Part shown: positions 10,401-19,730 of the stretch, one piece after another | Layout: the number at the start of each line of letters is the position of its first letter | Position numbering within the stretch: the first letter of the stretch is position 1 | Source: Photobacterium aphoticum | Lineage (GTDB): Bacteria; Pseudomonadota; Gammaproteobacteria; Enterobacterales; Vibrionaceae | Direction: 5' to 3' | Length of the DNA: 64,000 nucleotides | NCBI RefSeq assembly: GCF_001029435.1 | Contig: NZ_LDOV01000001.1 | Coordinates: 184,278 to 248,277 of the forward strand | Notes under the pieces: generated by a model | What the model saw: the letters and a program-made list of their open reading frames with translations, nothing else | The model's database searches: none | What the model was told of the DNA's origin: nothing | Program-made: the position numbers and the translations under genes

Positions 10401-12043
10401 GCTGTTTCCTCGTCTGTTGCTGATGTGGTTGCTTGTTCCGGTAGATCGCTGACGCCAAACAGGCCTTCATAAATCCAGTAAGTGAATTCCCCTTCGCGCA
10501 GGGCATCACCCCAAAAGACCGGTTTGATCCCTTTCCAGCGCTCTTCCAAAAATTCTTCTAACAGGTGGCTGGCTTGGTTACCGGTTTTCTTGCCGTATTC
10601 GGAGAACAAACCGGCAGCACGGTATGAGCAAAGCTCACCCTGACACGGGCCCATACCGATACGGGTACGGCGGCGCAGATCCACCAGGTTGTGTACGTCC
10701 AGATCCTTGATGGCGTATTCCACTTCGCCACAGGTCACCATTTCACATTCACAGATCACCGCCTGACTTTTCTTGTCGTTGCTCAGGAACTTCTCTGCGC
10801 GCTCACCGTGACGGTATAGGGCGGATTGATACACAGGTTTTGCCAAGCTGGCTGTCGGTGCTTTTTTCGGTTTAGCTTGTTCAGAACCCGGCAGCGGTTT
10901 TTCATGGGTGATACAAGGCTGGGTATTGCCCAGTTTTTTCGCCACTAAATCAGTGGTCCACTCAGCCATCATGCGGTAGGTCATCAATTTACCGCCAGTG
11001 ATGGTGACAAAGCCGTCCAGCCCATCACGCTCAGCATGATCCAGCAGCACAATGCCTCGGCTGATGTTTCGGCCACTGGTATCGCCATCCACAGCGACTA
11101 GCGGACGGACACCCGCATAGGCACGCAATACGCGGGTATTGGCCATAATTGGCGCTAATTTGGTGCCTTCTTCCAATAAAATGTCGATTTCTTTGCTGGT
11201 TACGTGTAGATCGTCAATCTTGTCGTAGTCGATACGCTCAGAAGTGGTACCGATAAGTGAAATGGTGTCACCCGGTACAAGAATGTCGGCGTCAGACGGC
11301 TTACGACAACGGTTGATCACCAAATTGTTGATACGGTAATCCAGAATCAGCAGTGAGCCTTTGGCCGGGAACATCTTGATAGACAAATCGCCGTATTCAC
11401 AGATTTGTTGTCCCCAAATCCCTGCTGCGTTCACCACTTGCTGGGCGCGAATTTCAATGCGTTGACCGGTCTTTAAATCCAGACAGTGCACACCGAGGAC
11501 TTTGTCGCCTTCGCGGATCAAGCCAGTTACATGGGTGTGGTTAAACAGTTTCGCGCCATGCTCGACCGCATCAATCACGTTCGATGCGGACAAACGGAAC
11601 GGGTCTAAGGTGCCATCAGGAACCTTTACCGCACCGATCAGGGCAGGGTTACAGTTTGGCTCCAGGCGTAGGGCGTCCTGCGGGCTTAACTGTTCCACAT
11701 TGATATCAGCCTGCTGGCAGGCTGTGATGAAGGTTTTCTGAAAGTCCAAATCATCGTCTGGCAGGGAAATGAATAAGCCCTGCGTGTCTTCCACACAGTG
11801 ACGGGCAATGTTTTTCAGAATACGGTTTTCTTGAATACATTCTTTGGCCGATTCCTGATCGGTCACCGCATAACGTGCGCCAGAGTGAAGTAGGCCGTGG
11901 TTGCGTCCAGTCGTGCCTGAGGCTAAATCGTCTTTTTCAACGAGAATACAGCGGATCCCTCGCAGTGCACAGTCACGCATGATGCCTGTTCCCGTCGCGC
12001 CGCCGCCGATAATCACAACATCTGTTTCAAACCAACTATTCAT
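10397..12043 (-). CDS. glpA: anaerobic glycerol-3-phosphate dehydrogenase subunit A
   Basis: A 548-residue catalytic subunit. It has an N-terminal FAD dinucleotide fold ([21 protein letters not shown]), the substrate-domain segment [15 protein letters not shown], and a C-terminal BFD-like [2Fe-2S] domain with Cys pairs CECEMVTC and [10 protein letters not shown]. First gene of glpABC. The upstream 290 bases carry GlpR-operator-like elements. No glpT or glpQ is adjacent. Confidence 0.95.
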   Translation of the reverse strand: MNSWFETDVVIIGGGATGTGIMRDCALRGIRCILVEKDDLASGTTGRNHGLLHSGARYAVTDQESAKECIQENRILKNIARHCVEDTQGLFISLPDDDLDFQKTFITACQQADINVEQLSPQDALRLEPNCNPALIGAVKVPDGTLDPFRLSASNVIDAVEHGAKLFNHTHVTGLIREGDKVLGVHCLDLKTGQRIEIRAQQVVNAAGIWGQQICEYGDLSIKMFPAKGSLLILDYRINNLVINRCRKPSDADILVPGDTISLIGTTSERIDYDKIDDLHVTSKEIDILLEEGTKLAPIMANTRVLRAYAGVRPLVAVDGDTSGRNISRGIVLLDHAERDGLDGFVTITGGKLMTYRMMAEWTTDLVAKKLGNTQPCITHEKPLPGSEQAKPKKAPTASLAKPVYQSALYRHGERAEKFLSNDKKSQAVICECEMVTCGEVEYAIKDLDVHNLVDLRRRTRIGMGPCQGELCSYRAAGLFSEYGKKTGNQASHLLEEFLEERWKGIKPVFWGDALREGEFTYWIYEGLFGVSDLPEQATTSATDEETA

Positions 12044-12152
12044 GTTCGTTTTCGCTTATTGTTTGGTTCGTGGATCAGGAAAGGGTGTCTTCCTTTTCAA
12101 TATGGTCAGCAATATGCCATTTAATCGCCGAGCATTTGGTGATCAAAGGCTC

Positions 12153-12174
12153 AAAATGCGCGTTCGAGCATTTT
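12153..12174. promoter_or_regulatory. candidate GlpR-like operator upstream of glpA
   Basis: The 22-bp element AAAATGCGCGTTCGAGCATTTT is a near palindrome (9 of 11 positions pair). Its half CGAGCATT differs by one base from the E. coli GlpR half CGAACAT as I remember it. A second CGAGCATTT lies 37 bases away at 12128-12136. The spacing between half sites (2 rather than 4) does not fit the E. coli consensus exactly, so this is tentative. Confidence 0.4.
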
Positions 12175-12333
12175 TGTTTTCATTTATGTGCGTTTAATGC
12201 TGTGGTGAGCGAATGGTGAGCGGTTTGCTGCTTTCTTGTAGGGTGGATGGTGGTGAAACACGCACTGTCGTCGGGTATGTTGATTGTCAGGGTGGATTGC
12301 CAATGATGAAGGTCGCGAAAATGCGGGTGCTAT

Positions 12334-13080
12334 TTGGTATCAAACAAGGGAATTGGTATTATCGCCGCTCTTTTTCTTTTCGCATTTTTTAAGATCATTT
12401 CTATGAACGTAGGTTTACCCTTTTTGATCCCCGCGCTGCTTGGCGCACAGCTTGTGTTGACGTTAGTACTGACAAAAGGGGAGATCTGCCCGGGTCAGCG
12501 TGGCCGAGTCCATAAAACACTGCCGGTATTGCTGGTGGGTTGGTTGTTGGCGACTGTGGCACAACCGTTGGCGGTATTGCCATTGTTGGCGTTGGCGTAC
12601 TTCACCATGAAAGTAAAAACCGGCAAAACCCGTGATGCAGGCCCATTGAAGGTATTTTATGCCGCAACGGGGTTGGCTGCGGTAGTGTGGATCATGATGG
12701 CGGCAAGCCTGCCTTTGCCCGCTGCGGCGTTAAGCTTGGCGGCGATTCCGTTATTTGGTGCGCTATTGGCGCAACTGCTGTTGACCCAAGCACGTAGCCG
12801 TTTGCAGGCATTTCATCGTTTGTTGCCATTTACCGGTATTGCCAGTGCGATGGTGAGCGTACTGTGTGTGCTGTGGATGGCGTCTCAGTTGGGTGAAGCG
12901 GAAGTACAAGCGCTGGTAAGCACCATTATTGCGGCATTAGTGTGCTTGGTCGCGGCATTGTTGGTGTGGGCGATGCACTTGCTGACCAGCAAAACCGTGA
13001 ACCGCTGGCAGTTGCTGGCAGCGGCGGCATTGTTGGTGGGTTCGGCGTACTTTGAAACAGTACTTATGATGAGCCTGTAA
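12334..13080 (+). CDS. multi-pass membrane protein of unknown function
   Basis: About 248 residues with seven or eight hydrophobic helices rich in Ala and Leu, separated by short basic loops (for example KVKTGKTRD). The open frame begins with TTG at 12334; an in-frame ATG at 12403 would still keep most of the protein and may be the true start, as neither has a strong ribosome site. I do not recognise the family. It is divergent from glpABC but nothing else ties it to glycerol metabolism. Confidence 0.6.
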   Translation: MVSNKGIGIIAALFLFAFFKIISMNVGLPFLIPALLGAQLVLTLVLTKGEICPGQRGRVHKTLPVLLVGWLLATVAQPLAVLPLLALAYFTMKVKTGKTRDAGPLKVFYAATGLAAVVWIMMAASLPLPAAALSLAAIPLFGALLAQLLLTQARSRLQAFHRLLPFTGIASAMVSVLCVLWMASQLGEAEVQALVSTIIAALVCLVAALLVWAMHLLTSKTVNRWQLLAAAALLVGSAYFETVLMMSL

Positions 13081-13201
13081 ACGCACATTCATCATCTATT
13101 CAAGCGCGAATTAGAATGCCGAAAGTGTGATGGGCTGCTTTTTCTTTCCGGATGATACTGTCTATGCTTACTGAGTAACATTACGTTAACAGGAGGTCGG
13201 C

Positions 13202-13390
13202 ATGGAGATCAGCAATCTATTGGGCATGGACGGCAACATCGTTCTGGGTATTGTGAATGAACGACTCCGCCTTGAATGTAACACGGTTGAAGAGTTAGTG
13301 AGCCGTTACGAGCTTGATTTTGATGAATTGAACGAGAAGATGGAGTCAATGGGTTACCATTACGACCCTATCAACAATCAATTCAAATAA
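13202..13390 (+). CDS. DUF4250 family small protein
   Basis: A 62-residue protein behind a very strong AGGAGG ribosome site. It has the pattern of DUF4250: an 'IVNERLRLEC' helix, 'LVSRYELD', and a closing 'MGYHYDPINNQFK'. Soluble and acidic; the family has no known function. It ends just before the hairpin shared with convergent metR. Confidence 0.85.
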   Translation: MEISNLLGMDGNIVLGIVNERLRLECNTVEELVSRYELDFDELNEKMESMGYHYDPINNQFK

Positions 13391-13394
13391 CTTT

Positions 13395-13433
13395 ATTAAG
13401 GCTGCAGATGTTACCCCATTATGCAGCCTTAAT
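13395..13433. terminator. hairpin between DUF4250 gene and metR, overlapping the metR stop
   Basis: A perfect 12-bp stem ATTAAGGCTGCA / TGCAGCCTTAAT with a 15-base loop. The metR stop codon (13419-13421) lies in the loop and the last metR codons form one arm. The T tracts are weak, so termination strength is uncertain. Confidence 0.55.
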
Positions 13434-14330
13434 ACCTTCTAAATGATGCTGACATTGCTGTTTGGCCGTTGCAAAAAACGCCGACAGGTAATGCCGTTCA
13501 CGCTCGGAGGAGCGAATTGCGGCAAACAAACGTCGCCATAATCCTTCCCCTAACGGTTTACTGACCACGAGTCCTTGTCGGGCGAAATCATACACTGCCC
13601 AGTTAGGCAATGCGGCCACCCCCAATCCTGCCGACACCATCTGAATTAGCATTAAGGTATTATCGGCTTGTTTCCAATGGGCCGGTTCAATCCCCGCCGG
13701 TTGCAAGAAATGCTTCACCACATCTAAGCGGTTTTTCTGTACCGGATAGCTCATCATGGTTTGATCTGCCAAATCTTCTGGCGTGATCACCGCTTTGCTG
13801 GCCAAAGGTGATTGCGGTGACACAATCAAGCGCATTTCAAAATCAAACAATGGCTCAAAGTGGACTTCATTGCGGGGCTGAATGTCAGAGGTGATCACCA
13901 AATCCAGTTCACCGGCACTGAGGGCGGGCAGGGGCTCGAACCCAAAGCCTGAAGAGAAATCAAGCGTCACGCTTGGCCAGTGGATTTGGTATTCCTTAAG
14001 GGCGGGCATCAGCCACTGGAAACAGGAATGGCATTCAATCGCCATGTGTAAGCGGCCATTGGTGTCTTCTTTTAAACTGGCCAGTTCGTGTTCGGCTTTG
14101 GCCAAACGTGGGATCACATCATCAGCCAAACGCAGCAATACCTCACCTTCCGCCGTAAATTTTACCGGGCGGGTTTTGCGCAAAAACAGTTGGCTGCCTA
14201 AACGCATTTCTAAATCTTTTAACTGATGAGACAGGGCAGATTGAGTGAGGCACAAGGTGTTTGCCGTCGCCGTCAATGAGCCGGTTTCCCGCAATACCGT
14301 CAATGTTTTTAGATGCTTTATTTCAATCAA
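13419..14330 (-). CDS. metR: LysR-type regulator MetR
   Basis: A 303-residue LysR regulator with an N-terminal winged helix (HLKTLTVLRETGSLTATANTLCLTQSALSHQLKDLE...) and a periplasmic-binding-protein-like effector domain. Position, divergent from metE, and sequence match MetR, which uses homocysteine as co-effector to activate metE and other methionine genes. The final codons lie within a shared hairpin. Confidence 0.93.
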   Translation of the reverse strand: MIEIKHLKTLTVLRETGSLTATANTLCLTQSALSHQLKDLEMRLGSQLFLRKTRPVKFTAEGEVLLRLADDVIPRLAKAEHELASLKEDTNGRLHMAIECHSCFQWLMPALKEYQIHWPSVTLDFSSGFGFEPLPALSAGELDLVITSDIQPRNEVHFEPLFDFEMRLIVSPQSPLASKAVITPEDLADQTMMSYPVQKNRLDVVKHFLQPAGIEPAHWKQADNTLMLIQMVSAGLGVAALPNWAVYDFARQGLVVSKPLGEGLWRRLFAAIRSSERERHYLSAFFATAKQQCQHHLEGIKAA

Positions 14331-14422
14331 AATCTGTCTCTCTATCCCTATTTACGTTGATGTGGCGTCCTGCCAAGCCTCAACTGTACTGATAAAACGG
14401 CGGAGTGTAAATACGGATGTGT

Positions 14423-14438
14423 AAACATCTGGATGGCT
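14423..14438. promoter_or_regulatory. candidate MetJ met-box pair
   Basis: AAACATCTGGATGGCT matches two tandem AGACGTCT met boxes at 11 of 16 positions. A further AGACGTTG (6 of 8) lies at 14543-14550. MetJ normally represses metR and metE with S-adenosylmethionine. Tentative. Confidence 0.4.
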
Positions 14439-14494
14439 AAATGTTTGTATTCTGGTTTGTTATTCGGTAATAGGGGAAAGTTTGCGATCTTGTA

Positions 14495-14537
14495 TGAAAA
14501 ATGCTCATGTTAAACATTAAGCATTAGAAATTGCTCA
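14495..14537. promoter_or_regulatory. two tandem MetR-box-like sites
   Basis: TGAAAAATGCTCA at 14495-14507 fits the MetR consensus TGAA-N5-TTCA with one mismatch. A second, weaker copy TAGAAATTGCTCA at 14525-14537 shares 10 of 13 bases. They start 30 bases apart, about three helical turns, as expected for two dimers side by side upstream of metE. Confidence 0.6.
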
Positions 14538-14602
14538 TCATCAGACGTTGCTTCATTGTACATCCCATCAACACGGTTAATGAATGACAGGGATAAGCGA
14601 CG

Positions 14603-16903
14603 ATGACGACAACAACACACATTTTGGGTTACCCGCGTGTCGGTAGCCAACGTGAATTAAAATTTGCACAAGAGAAATACTGGCGTGGTGAAATCAGCCA
14701 GCAGGAACTGAAAGCAGTGGGTCATGAACTGCGTCTGCGCCACTGGGGCGATCAGGCTGAAGCCGGGCTGGATTTTGTCTCTGCCGGTGATTTTGCTTGG
14801 TATGACCATGTACTGGGTACCAGCATGCTGCTGGGTCACTTGCCAAAGCGTCATCGTCACGGTTTCCCGGATCTGGACACCTTGTTCCGTGTTGCCCGTG
14901 GTAAAGCGCCAACGGGCTGTGCCTGTGCGGCATCTGACATGACCAAATGGTTTAATACTAATTATCACTACATCGTGCCGGAATTCAGTGCGGATGATGA
15001 ATTCAACGTCAGTTGGCAGCAACTGTTTGAAGAAGTGGCGGAAGCCAAGGACAGCGGCAAAGACGTAAAACCTGTGCTGGTGGGGCCTGTGTCCTATCTC
15101 TGGCTGGGTAAAGAAAAAGAAGAACTCGGAAAAGAAACTGGCTTTGACCGTTTGTCATTGTTGCCACGTCTGTTGGTTGCTTATCAGCAGATCCTGACCA
15201 AGCTACAGAAATTGGGTGTGCAATGGGTACAAATTGATGAGCCTGTTCTGGCGCTGGAGCTGCCAAAAGCATGGCGTGATGCGTTTAAGATTGCTTACCA
15301 AGTGATCCAAGGCGGACCGAAGCTGCTACTGACCACGTATTTTGATCATATTACTCACCACCTGGATAAAATTGTTGAGCTGAAAGTAGACGGTCTGCAT
15401 GTTGACCTGTCTACCGCGCCTCAACAATTGGAGGAGGTCGTGGCCGCCCTTCCTCAGCATTGGGTGCTGTCAGCAGGGGTGATCAATGGGCGCAATGTAT
15501 GGCGTGCGGATTTGAGTGCACAGCTGGCACGTCTGGCACCCGTGAAAGCCCAATTGGGTGATCGTCTGTGGGTAGGGACGTCATGTTCTTTACTGCATAC
15601 ACCGATTGACTTGGAGCTGGAAACCGAGCTGGATCCGACCGTGCGTGAGTGGCTGGCGTTTGCCAAGCAGAAGTGTCGTGAGGTGACTTTGCTGGCGAAA
15701 GCATTGGATGGTGACCAAACGGCCATTGACGAATGTGCCCGTTACAGTGCGCCAATTAAAGCCCGTGCAACCAGTGACTTGGTGAACAACCCGGCAGTAC
15801 GTGAACGTACGGCAGCGATCACGGATGCGTTGGCAGAGCGTCAATTGCCATACGCCGAGCGTGCCCGAGTACAGCGTGAATCTCTCGGGTTGCCACTGTT
15901 GCCAACCACCACCATTGGCTCATTCCCGCAAACCAATGAGATCCGTACTCAGCGCCGTGATTTCAAAGCGGGCCGTTTGTCGGAGCAGGATTACACCACT
16001 GCAATGAAAGGCCATATCGCGGATGCGATTGAGCGCCAGCAGCGTTTGGATCTGGATGTGTTAGTACACGGTGAGCCAGAGCGTAACGACATGGTGGAAT
16101 ACTTCGCAGAGTTGTTGGAAGGTTTTGCGGTGACCCGCTTTGGTTGGGTACAGAGTTACGGTTCTCGCTGTGTGAAGCCAGCAGTGATTGTGTCTGATAT
16201 TTACCGTGCCACGCCAATGACCGTCGAGTGGACGCATTACGCCCAGTCACTGACGAATAAAACCGTGAAAGGCATGCTGACAGGCCCTGTGACTATCCTG
16301 GGCTGGACATTCCCGCGTGAAGATTTGACCCGCGAAGCCATTGCCAACCAGATTGCACTGGCACTGCGTGATGAAGTGGCTGACTTGCAAGACAAAGGCA
16401 TTAAGGTGATTCAGATTGATGAGCCAGCGATCCGTGAAGGGCTGCCATTGAAAGCCAGCGAGTGGCAAACGTACCTGGATTGGGCGGTGAAAGCCTTTAA
16501 GATTTCAGCGGCGAGTGCCGAGTCAGAAACGCAGATTCATACCCATATGTGTTACAGCGAATTCAACGATATTATTCAGTCTGTTGCGGCGTTGGATGCG
16601 GATGTGATCACCATTGAAACGTCACGTTCAGACATGGAATTGCTCAAAGCATTTGAAGAGTTTGCGTACCCGAACGAGATTGGCCCGGGTGTTTACGATA
16701 TCCATTCACCGAATATTCCAACGGTTGATCACGTAGTGGCATTGATCGAGAAAGCTGAAACATTGGTACCGGCGGAGCGTTTGTGGATTAACCCGGACTG
16801 TGGCCTGAAAACCCGTAACTGGGAAGAAACAGAAGCGGCACTCACCAATATGGTGGAAGCAGCAAAACAACTGCGTAAGCAGTGGCAAGCAAAAGCGGTA
16901 TAA
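14603..16903 (+). CDS. metE: cobalamin-independent methionine synthase
   Basis: A 766-residue enzyme that moves the methyl group of 5-methyltetrahydropteroyl-triglutamate to homocysteine. The N-terminal half begins [16 protein letters not shown], the linker holds [14 protein letters not shown], and the C-terminal half has the zinc-ligand motif [10 protein letters not shown] (His and Cys) and NPDCGLKTR (Cys). Length is in the family range (about 753-770). The ribosome site is weak (GGGATAA). Controlled by the divergent MetR. Confidence 0.97.
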   Translation: MTTTTHILGYPRVGSQRELKFAQEKYWRGEISQQELKAVGHELRLRHWGDQAEAGLDFVSAGDFAWYDHVLGTSMLLGHLPKRHRHGFPDLDTLFRVARGKAPTGCACAASDMTKWFNTNYHYIVPEFSADDEFNVSWQQLFEEVAEAKDSGKDVKPVLVGPVSYLWLGKEKEELGKETGFDRLSLLPRLLVAYQQILTKLQKLGVQWVQIDEPVLALELPKAWRDAFKIAYQVIQGGPKLLLTTYFDHITHHLDKIVELKVDGLHVDLSTAPQQLEEVVAALPQHWVLSAGVINGRNVWRADLSAQLARLAPVKAQLGDRLWVGTSCSLLHTPIDLELETELDPTVREWLAFAKQKCREVTLLAKALDGDQTAIDECARYSAPIKARATSDLVNNPAVRERTAAITDALAERQLPYAERARVQRESLGLPLLPTTTIGSFPQTNEIRTQRRDFKAGRLSEQDYTTAMKGHIADAIERQQRLDLDVLVHGEPERNDMVEYFAELLEGFAVTRFGWVQSYGSRCVKPAVIVSDIYRATPMTVEWTHYAQSLTNKTVKGMLTGPVTILGWTFPREDLTREAIANQIALALRDEVADLQDKGIKVIQIDEPAIREGLPLKASEWQTYLDWAVKAFKISAASAESETQIHTHMCYSEFNDIIQSVAALDADVITIETSRSDMELLKAFEEFAYPNEIGPGVYDIHSPNIPTVDHVVALIEKAETLVPAERLWINPDCGLKTRNWEETEAALTNMVEAAKQLRKQWQAKAV

Positions 16904-16939
16904 CCTCGACACAAAGACGATGATAGACCGTTACTTGTA

Positions 16940-16961
16940 AGAGCGCTTCGGCGCTCTTTTT
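16940..16961 (+). terminator. metE terminator
   Basis: Stem AGAGCGC / GCGCTCT with a TTCG tetraloop followed by TTTTTC, about 35 bases after the metE stop. Confidence 0.9.
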
Positions 16962-17136
16962 CTTATCTGGATGCCATAGCAGTGTGATGAATACATATTC
17001 ATGTCTTAAAGTTGCTCATGGGATATCATTCGTTCTGTGAAATAAATCGAGTTTCAAAGGGAAAGTTACGCAACGAGTTGAATTCCCAAGAAGGTCGTCT
17101 TTACTTAGGGCATCAATCGTTAAGCATAGGAATCAC

Positions 17137-18822
17137 ATGATACGCCGACTGTACATCGTCACAGTCAGCGCTGTCACCATCGGGGTGATATTGGCGTGCT
17201 GGTTATTTCGAGTGTTTTATCAACTTGAGACCACCCAAATTCAGCGTGACTTTGAACGAGATGTCGATAAGCAAGCGCAGGCACTGTCGCTATACATTGA
17301 AGAGAAGTTCGCCGCGCTACATCACTTAAAACTGATTGTTGAATATCAGGGCATGCCCGATCGTGAGGCTTTTTCCGGCCAAGCCCAATCCCTCTTAACG
17401 CGCTATCCCTCATTACAGTCCGTGGGGTGGGTACCGTGGATCCCCGCCGCACAGCGTTATGCTCATGAATCGGCACAGGCTTTCCTAATGCCTGAGTACC
17501 GTATTGTTGAACGGGTCGCCAGTGATGAGTTGGTTAACGCGACAGAGCGGGCTGATTATTTTCCGTTACAGCATATCGCCTCTCGCACTGACAATCTCAC
17601 CGCACTAGGTTACGACTTCGGTGCGAATGCGGTGCAGCGACGTATGCTCAATCAAGCCCGTGATACCGGCCAATGGCAACTCTCGGAACGTATTGAGCGT
17701 GATGTCTTACCGAATACCCAAGGAACGGTGCAGGTGGTGGTTCCTGTGTATGATCAGGTGCAACCCGTTACAAGGATGGAACGTCGCCAGGCCCTGCGAG
17801 GCTTTATTGTCGGCTATTGGCATATTGATGAGATGATTGCGCCGTGGTTCCCGCTGTCGTCTTTTGCACAAATGCATTTGGGAATTGCTGATCTTCAGGC
17901 CAATGAGGCGACCTCACTGTTATTTGGTTTAGGTGATCGCACTGCTTCGTCGCGCACTGCTTCGTCGTCGACACAGTTTTACTTGAGCGCGTTGGCTTTG
18001 GAGGGGGAGTTTGTTTTATTGCCAGAGCCATCAGAGCGTGTGTCCCGTACCGTACTGGCCAAGGGTGGGCGAGAATGGGTCATGGAAGCGACCCCAACCG
18101 CTCATTATTTTGAACAGCGGCGTACGGCTTATTCCTTTTATGTATTCGGTGCAATCTTATTCGGCTTTGTTGGGCTGTCTGGTTATGGTTGGCGCGTGAT
18201 GCAACGCCATGTATTGCAGTGGAATCAGCTTGGGGAAAATAATCAGCAGCTTGCTGAACAAAATAAAAGCCTGGTGCGTTTGACGCGTATGGATACGTTA
18301 TTAGGTGTGGCGAATCGCCGATTTTTTGATGAGACATTACACAAAGAATTTAGCCGTGCTTACCGTGAGGACAAGCCACTGGCACTGTTATTGATAGATA
18401 TTGATCATTTTAAAGCGTTCAATGATACCTACGGGCATCAGGCCGGAGACCGTTGTTTGAAACTCGTCGCTGGTGAGTTAGAGCGGGTATTACGGCGGCC
18501 TGCTGACATGTTAGCGCGGGTAGGCGGGGAAGAATTCGGCGTGATATTACCTAATACCAACAACGGCGAAGTGGTGGCAAGACAATGCCGAACAGCGGTT
18601 GAACGGCTGGGGATAGCTCATGGCGGCTCGTTTTCCGGTGATTTGGTGACGGTATCTATTGGGGTGATTTCACTGGAAAATGTTGCTCATCATACAACAG
18701 ACAGTATTTACGCCTTGGCCGATGAAGCCTTGTATGAAGCCAAAAGTAGCGGTCGTAACTGTATCCGCGCCAAGAAAGTCACCGTACCACGCGCAGCGAA
18801 CACGTTGACCTGTATCGGCTAA
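17137..18822 (+). CDS. CHASE-GGDEF diguanylate cyclase
   Basis: A 561-residue membrane protein. A first membrane helix (about residues 7-28) leads into a periplasmic CHASE-type sensor (conserved YPSLQSVGWVP, ERADYFP, LGYDFGAN, VVVPVYD), then a second helix (about 326-348) and a C-terminal GGDEF domain. The active-site motif is GGEEF (463-467), and an RxxD inhibitory site (RPAD, 454-457) lies at the usual distance before it. So it should make cyclic di-GMP and be subject to product feedback. It is a single-gene unit; the CHASE ligand is unknown. Confidence 0.9.
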   Translation: MIRRLYIVTVSAVTIGVILACWLFRVFYQLETTQIQRDFERDVDKQAQALSLYIEEKFAALHHLKLIVEYQGMPDREAFSGQAQSLLTRYPSLQSVGWVPWIPAAQRYAHESAQAFLMPEYRIVERVASDELVNATERADYFPLQHIASRTDNLTALGYDFGANAVQRRMLNQARDTGQWQLSERIERDVLPNTQGTVQVVVPVYDQVQPVTRMERRQALRGFIVGYWHIDEMIAPWFPLSSFAQMHLGIADLQANEATSLLFGLGDRTASSRTASSSTQFYLSALALEGEFVLLPEPSERVSRTVLAKGGREWVMEATPTAHYFEQRRTAYSFYVFGAILFGFVGLSGYGWRVMQRHVLQWNQLGENNQQLAEQNKSLVRLTRMDTLLGVANRRFFDETLHKEFSRAYREDKPLALLLIDIDHFKAFNDTYGHQAGDRCLKLVAGELERVLRRPADMLARVGGEEFGVILPNTNNGEVVARQCRTAVERLGIAHGGSFSGDLVTVSIGVISLENVAHHTTDSIYALADEALYEAKSSGRNCIRAKKVTVPRAANTLTCIG

Positions 18823-18905
18823 TTGCAATGTGCCGTGATGCTAAGACAGAGGCGGATGCTGAAGTTGCATCGACGTTGAAATGAAAGCGATGAGGATACA
18901 GAAAC

Positions 18906-18934
18906 AAAAACGCCTGCATGACGCAGGCGTTTTT
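18906..18934. terminator. bidirectional terminator
   Basis: AAAAACGCCTGC / GCAGGCGTTTTT with a 5-base loop, between two convergent genes; A and T tracts flank both arms. Confidence 0.9.
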
Positions 18935-18974
18935 CGTGATGACGGTGAGTCAATACATCCCGGTAGAGGGAGAA

Positions 18975-19418
18975 TTACTCTGCGTCAGCGCGAGTGAAAG
19001 TTAGGCTGTGTGCCTGACCTTTTAGTGTTAGCTCGTCGCCAGAAACGCTCGCTGCGCTCCAGTCCATTAGCGTTTTGCTTACAACCGTTTCCATTTCCAT
19101 ACCAGGACCCTGACAAGCCATCATAGTCAGACCCATTTTCTCAATGCGTAGGTTACCGTCTTTAAGCTCTGCCTGACCGAAGAAACGGTTACAACCTGCG
19201 TTACCGTTCGCGTTTAGGTCTTCAGACAGCATTAGGTTTGGCGCTACTGCTTCTGTAGAGATTGCTTGGTTGTCAATCTTAGTCAGTACCCAGTTTTGTG
19301 CAGCGATATCAGTTTGGTTTGTCATCGTCTGTGCCTGTTCGTTGTTGCTGTCGTTAGATGCACAAGCTGCTAGCATCATTGGTAGTACTAGCGCGGCAAG
19401 AAAACGTTTCTTCATCAT
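18975..19418 (-). CDS. META domain lipoprotein (HslJ-like)
   Basis: A 147-residue protein with a lipoprotein signal (lipobox LAAC, Cys at residue 19), a short Asn/Gln linker, and a META domain (WVLTKIDNQ..., NAGCNRFFG, MTMMACQGPGMEME in family-like positions). E. coli HslJ is a META-domain lipoprotein linked to heat and novobiocin resistance; the role here is inferred only from the domain. The start MMKK has a GGGA ribosome site. Confidence 0.85.
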   Translation of the reverse strand: MMKKRFLAALVLPMMLAACASNDSNNEQAQTMTNQTDIAAQNWVLTKIDNQAISTEAVAPNLMLSEDLNANGNAGCNRFFGQAELKDGNLRIEKMGLTMMACQGPGMEMETVVSKTLMDWSAASVSGDELTLKGQAHSLTFTRADAE

Positions 19419-19666
19419 TATATTCCCAAAAAGTGGCTTCGGTGTGTGGTTTCTGCATCAAGACAGAAATCCAATGCACTTGTGCATCATATCGACGAAT
19501 CGTTGAGCGAAGCACAATTGCACGTTGTTTTTTATTGCTTACAAGCAAATATATCGCAGGATAACAAAAGAAGAAATAGAAATATTGGTCTGTAATGTCA
19601 TGCCTGTGTGAATAAGAATGAAAACTGGGACCTATACAGGTTTCATATCAAACGTTTTATTAAAAA

Positions 19667-19692
19667 CACAGGGCTGAACGAGCAGCCCTGTG
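19667..19692 (-). terminator. terminator of the MscS-family gene
   Basis: Stem CACAGGGCTG / CAGCCCTGTG; on the minus strand a TTTTTA tract follows. It lies 40 bases past the stop. The rest of 19419-19730 holds the META gene promoter region and no other ORF worth calling. Confidence 0.85.
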
Positions 19693-19730
19693 AAAATAAC
19701 CGTGCGATAGTAAAAGCGTATGGATATTGT

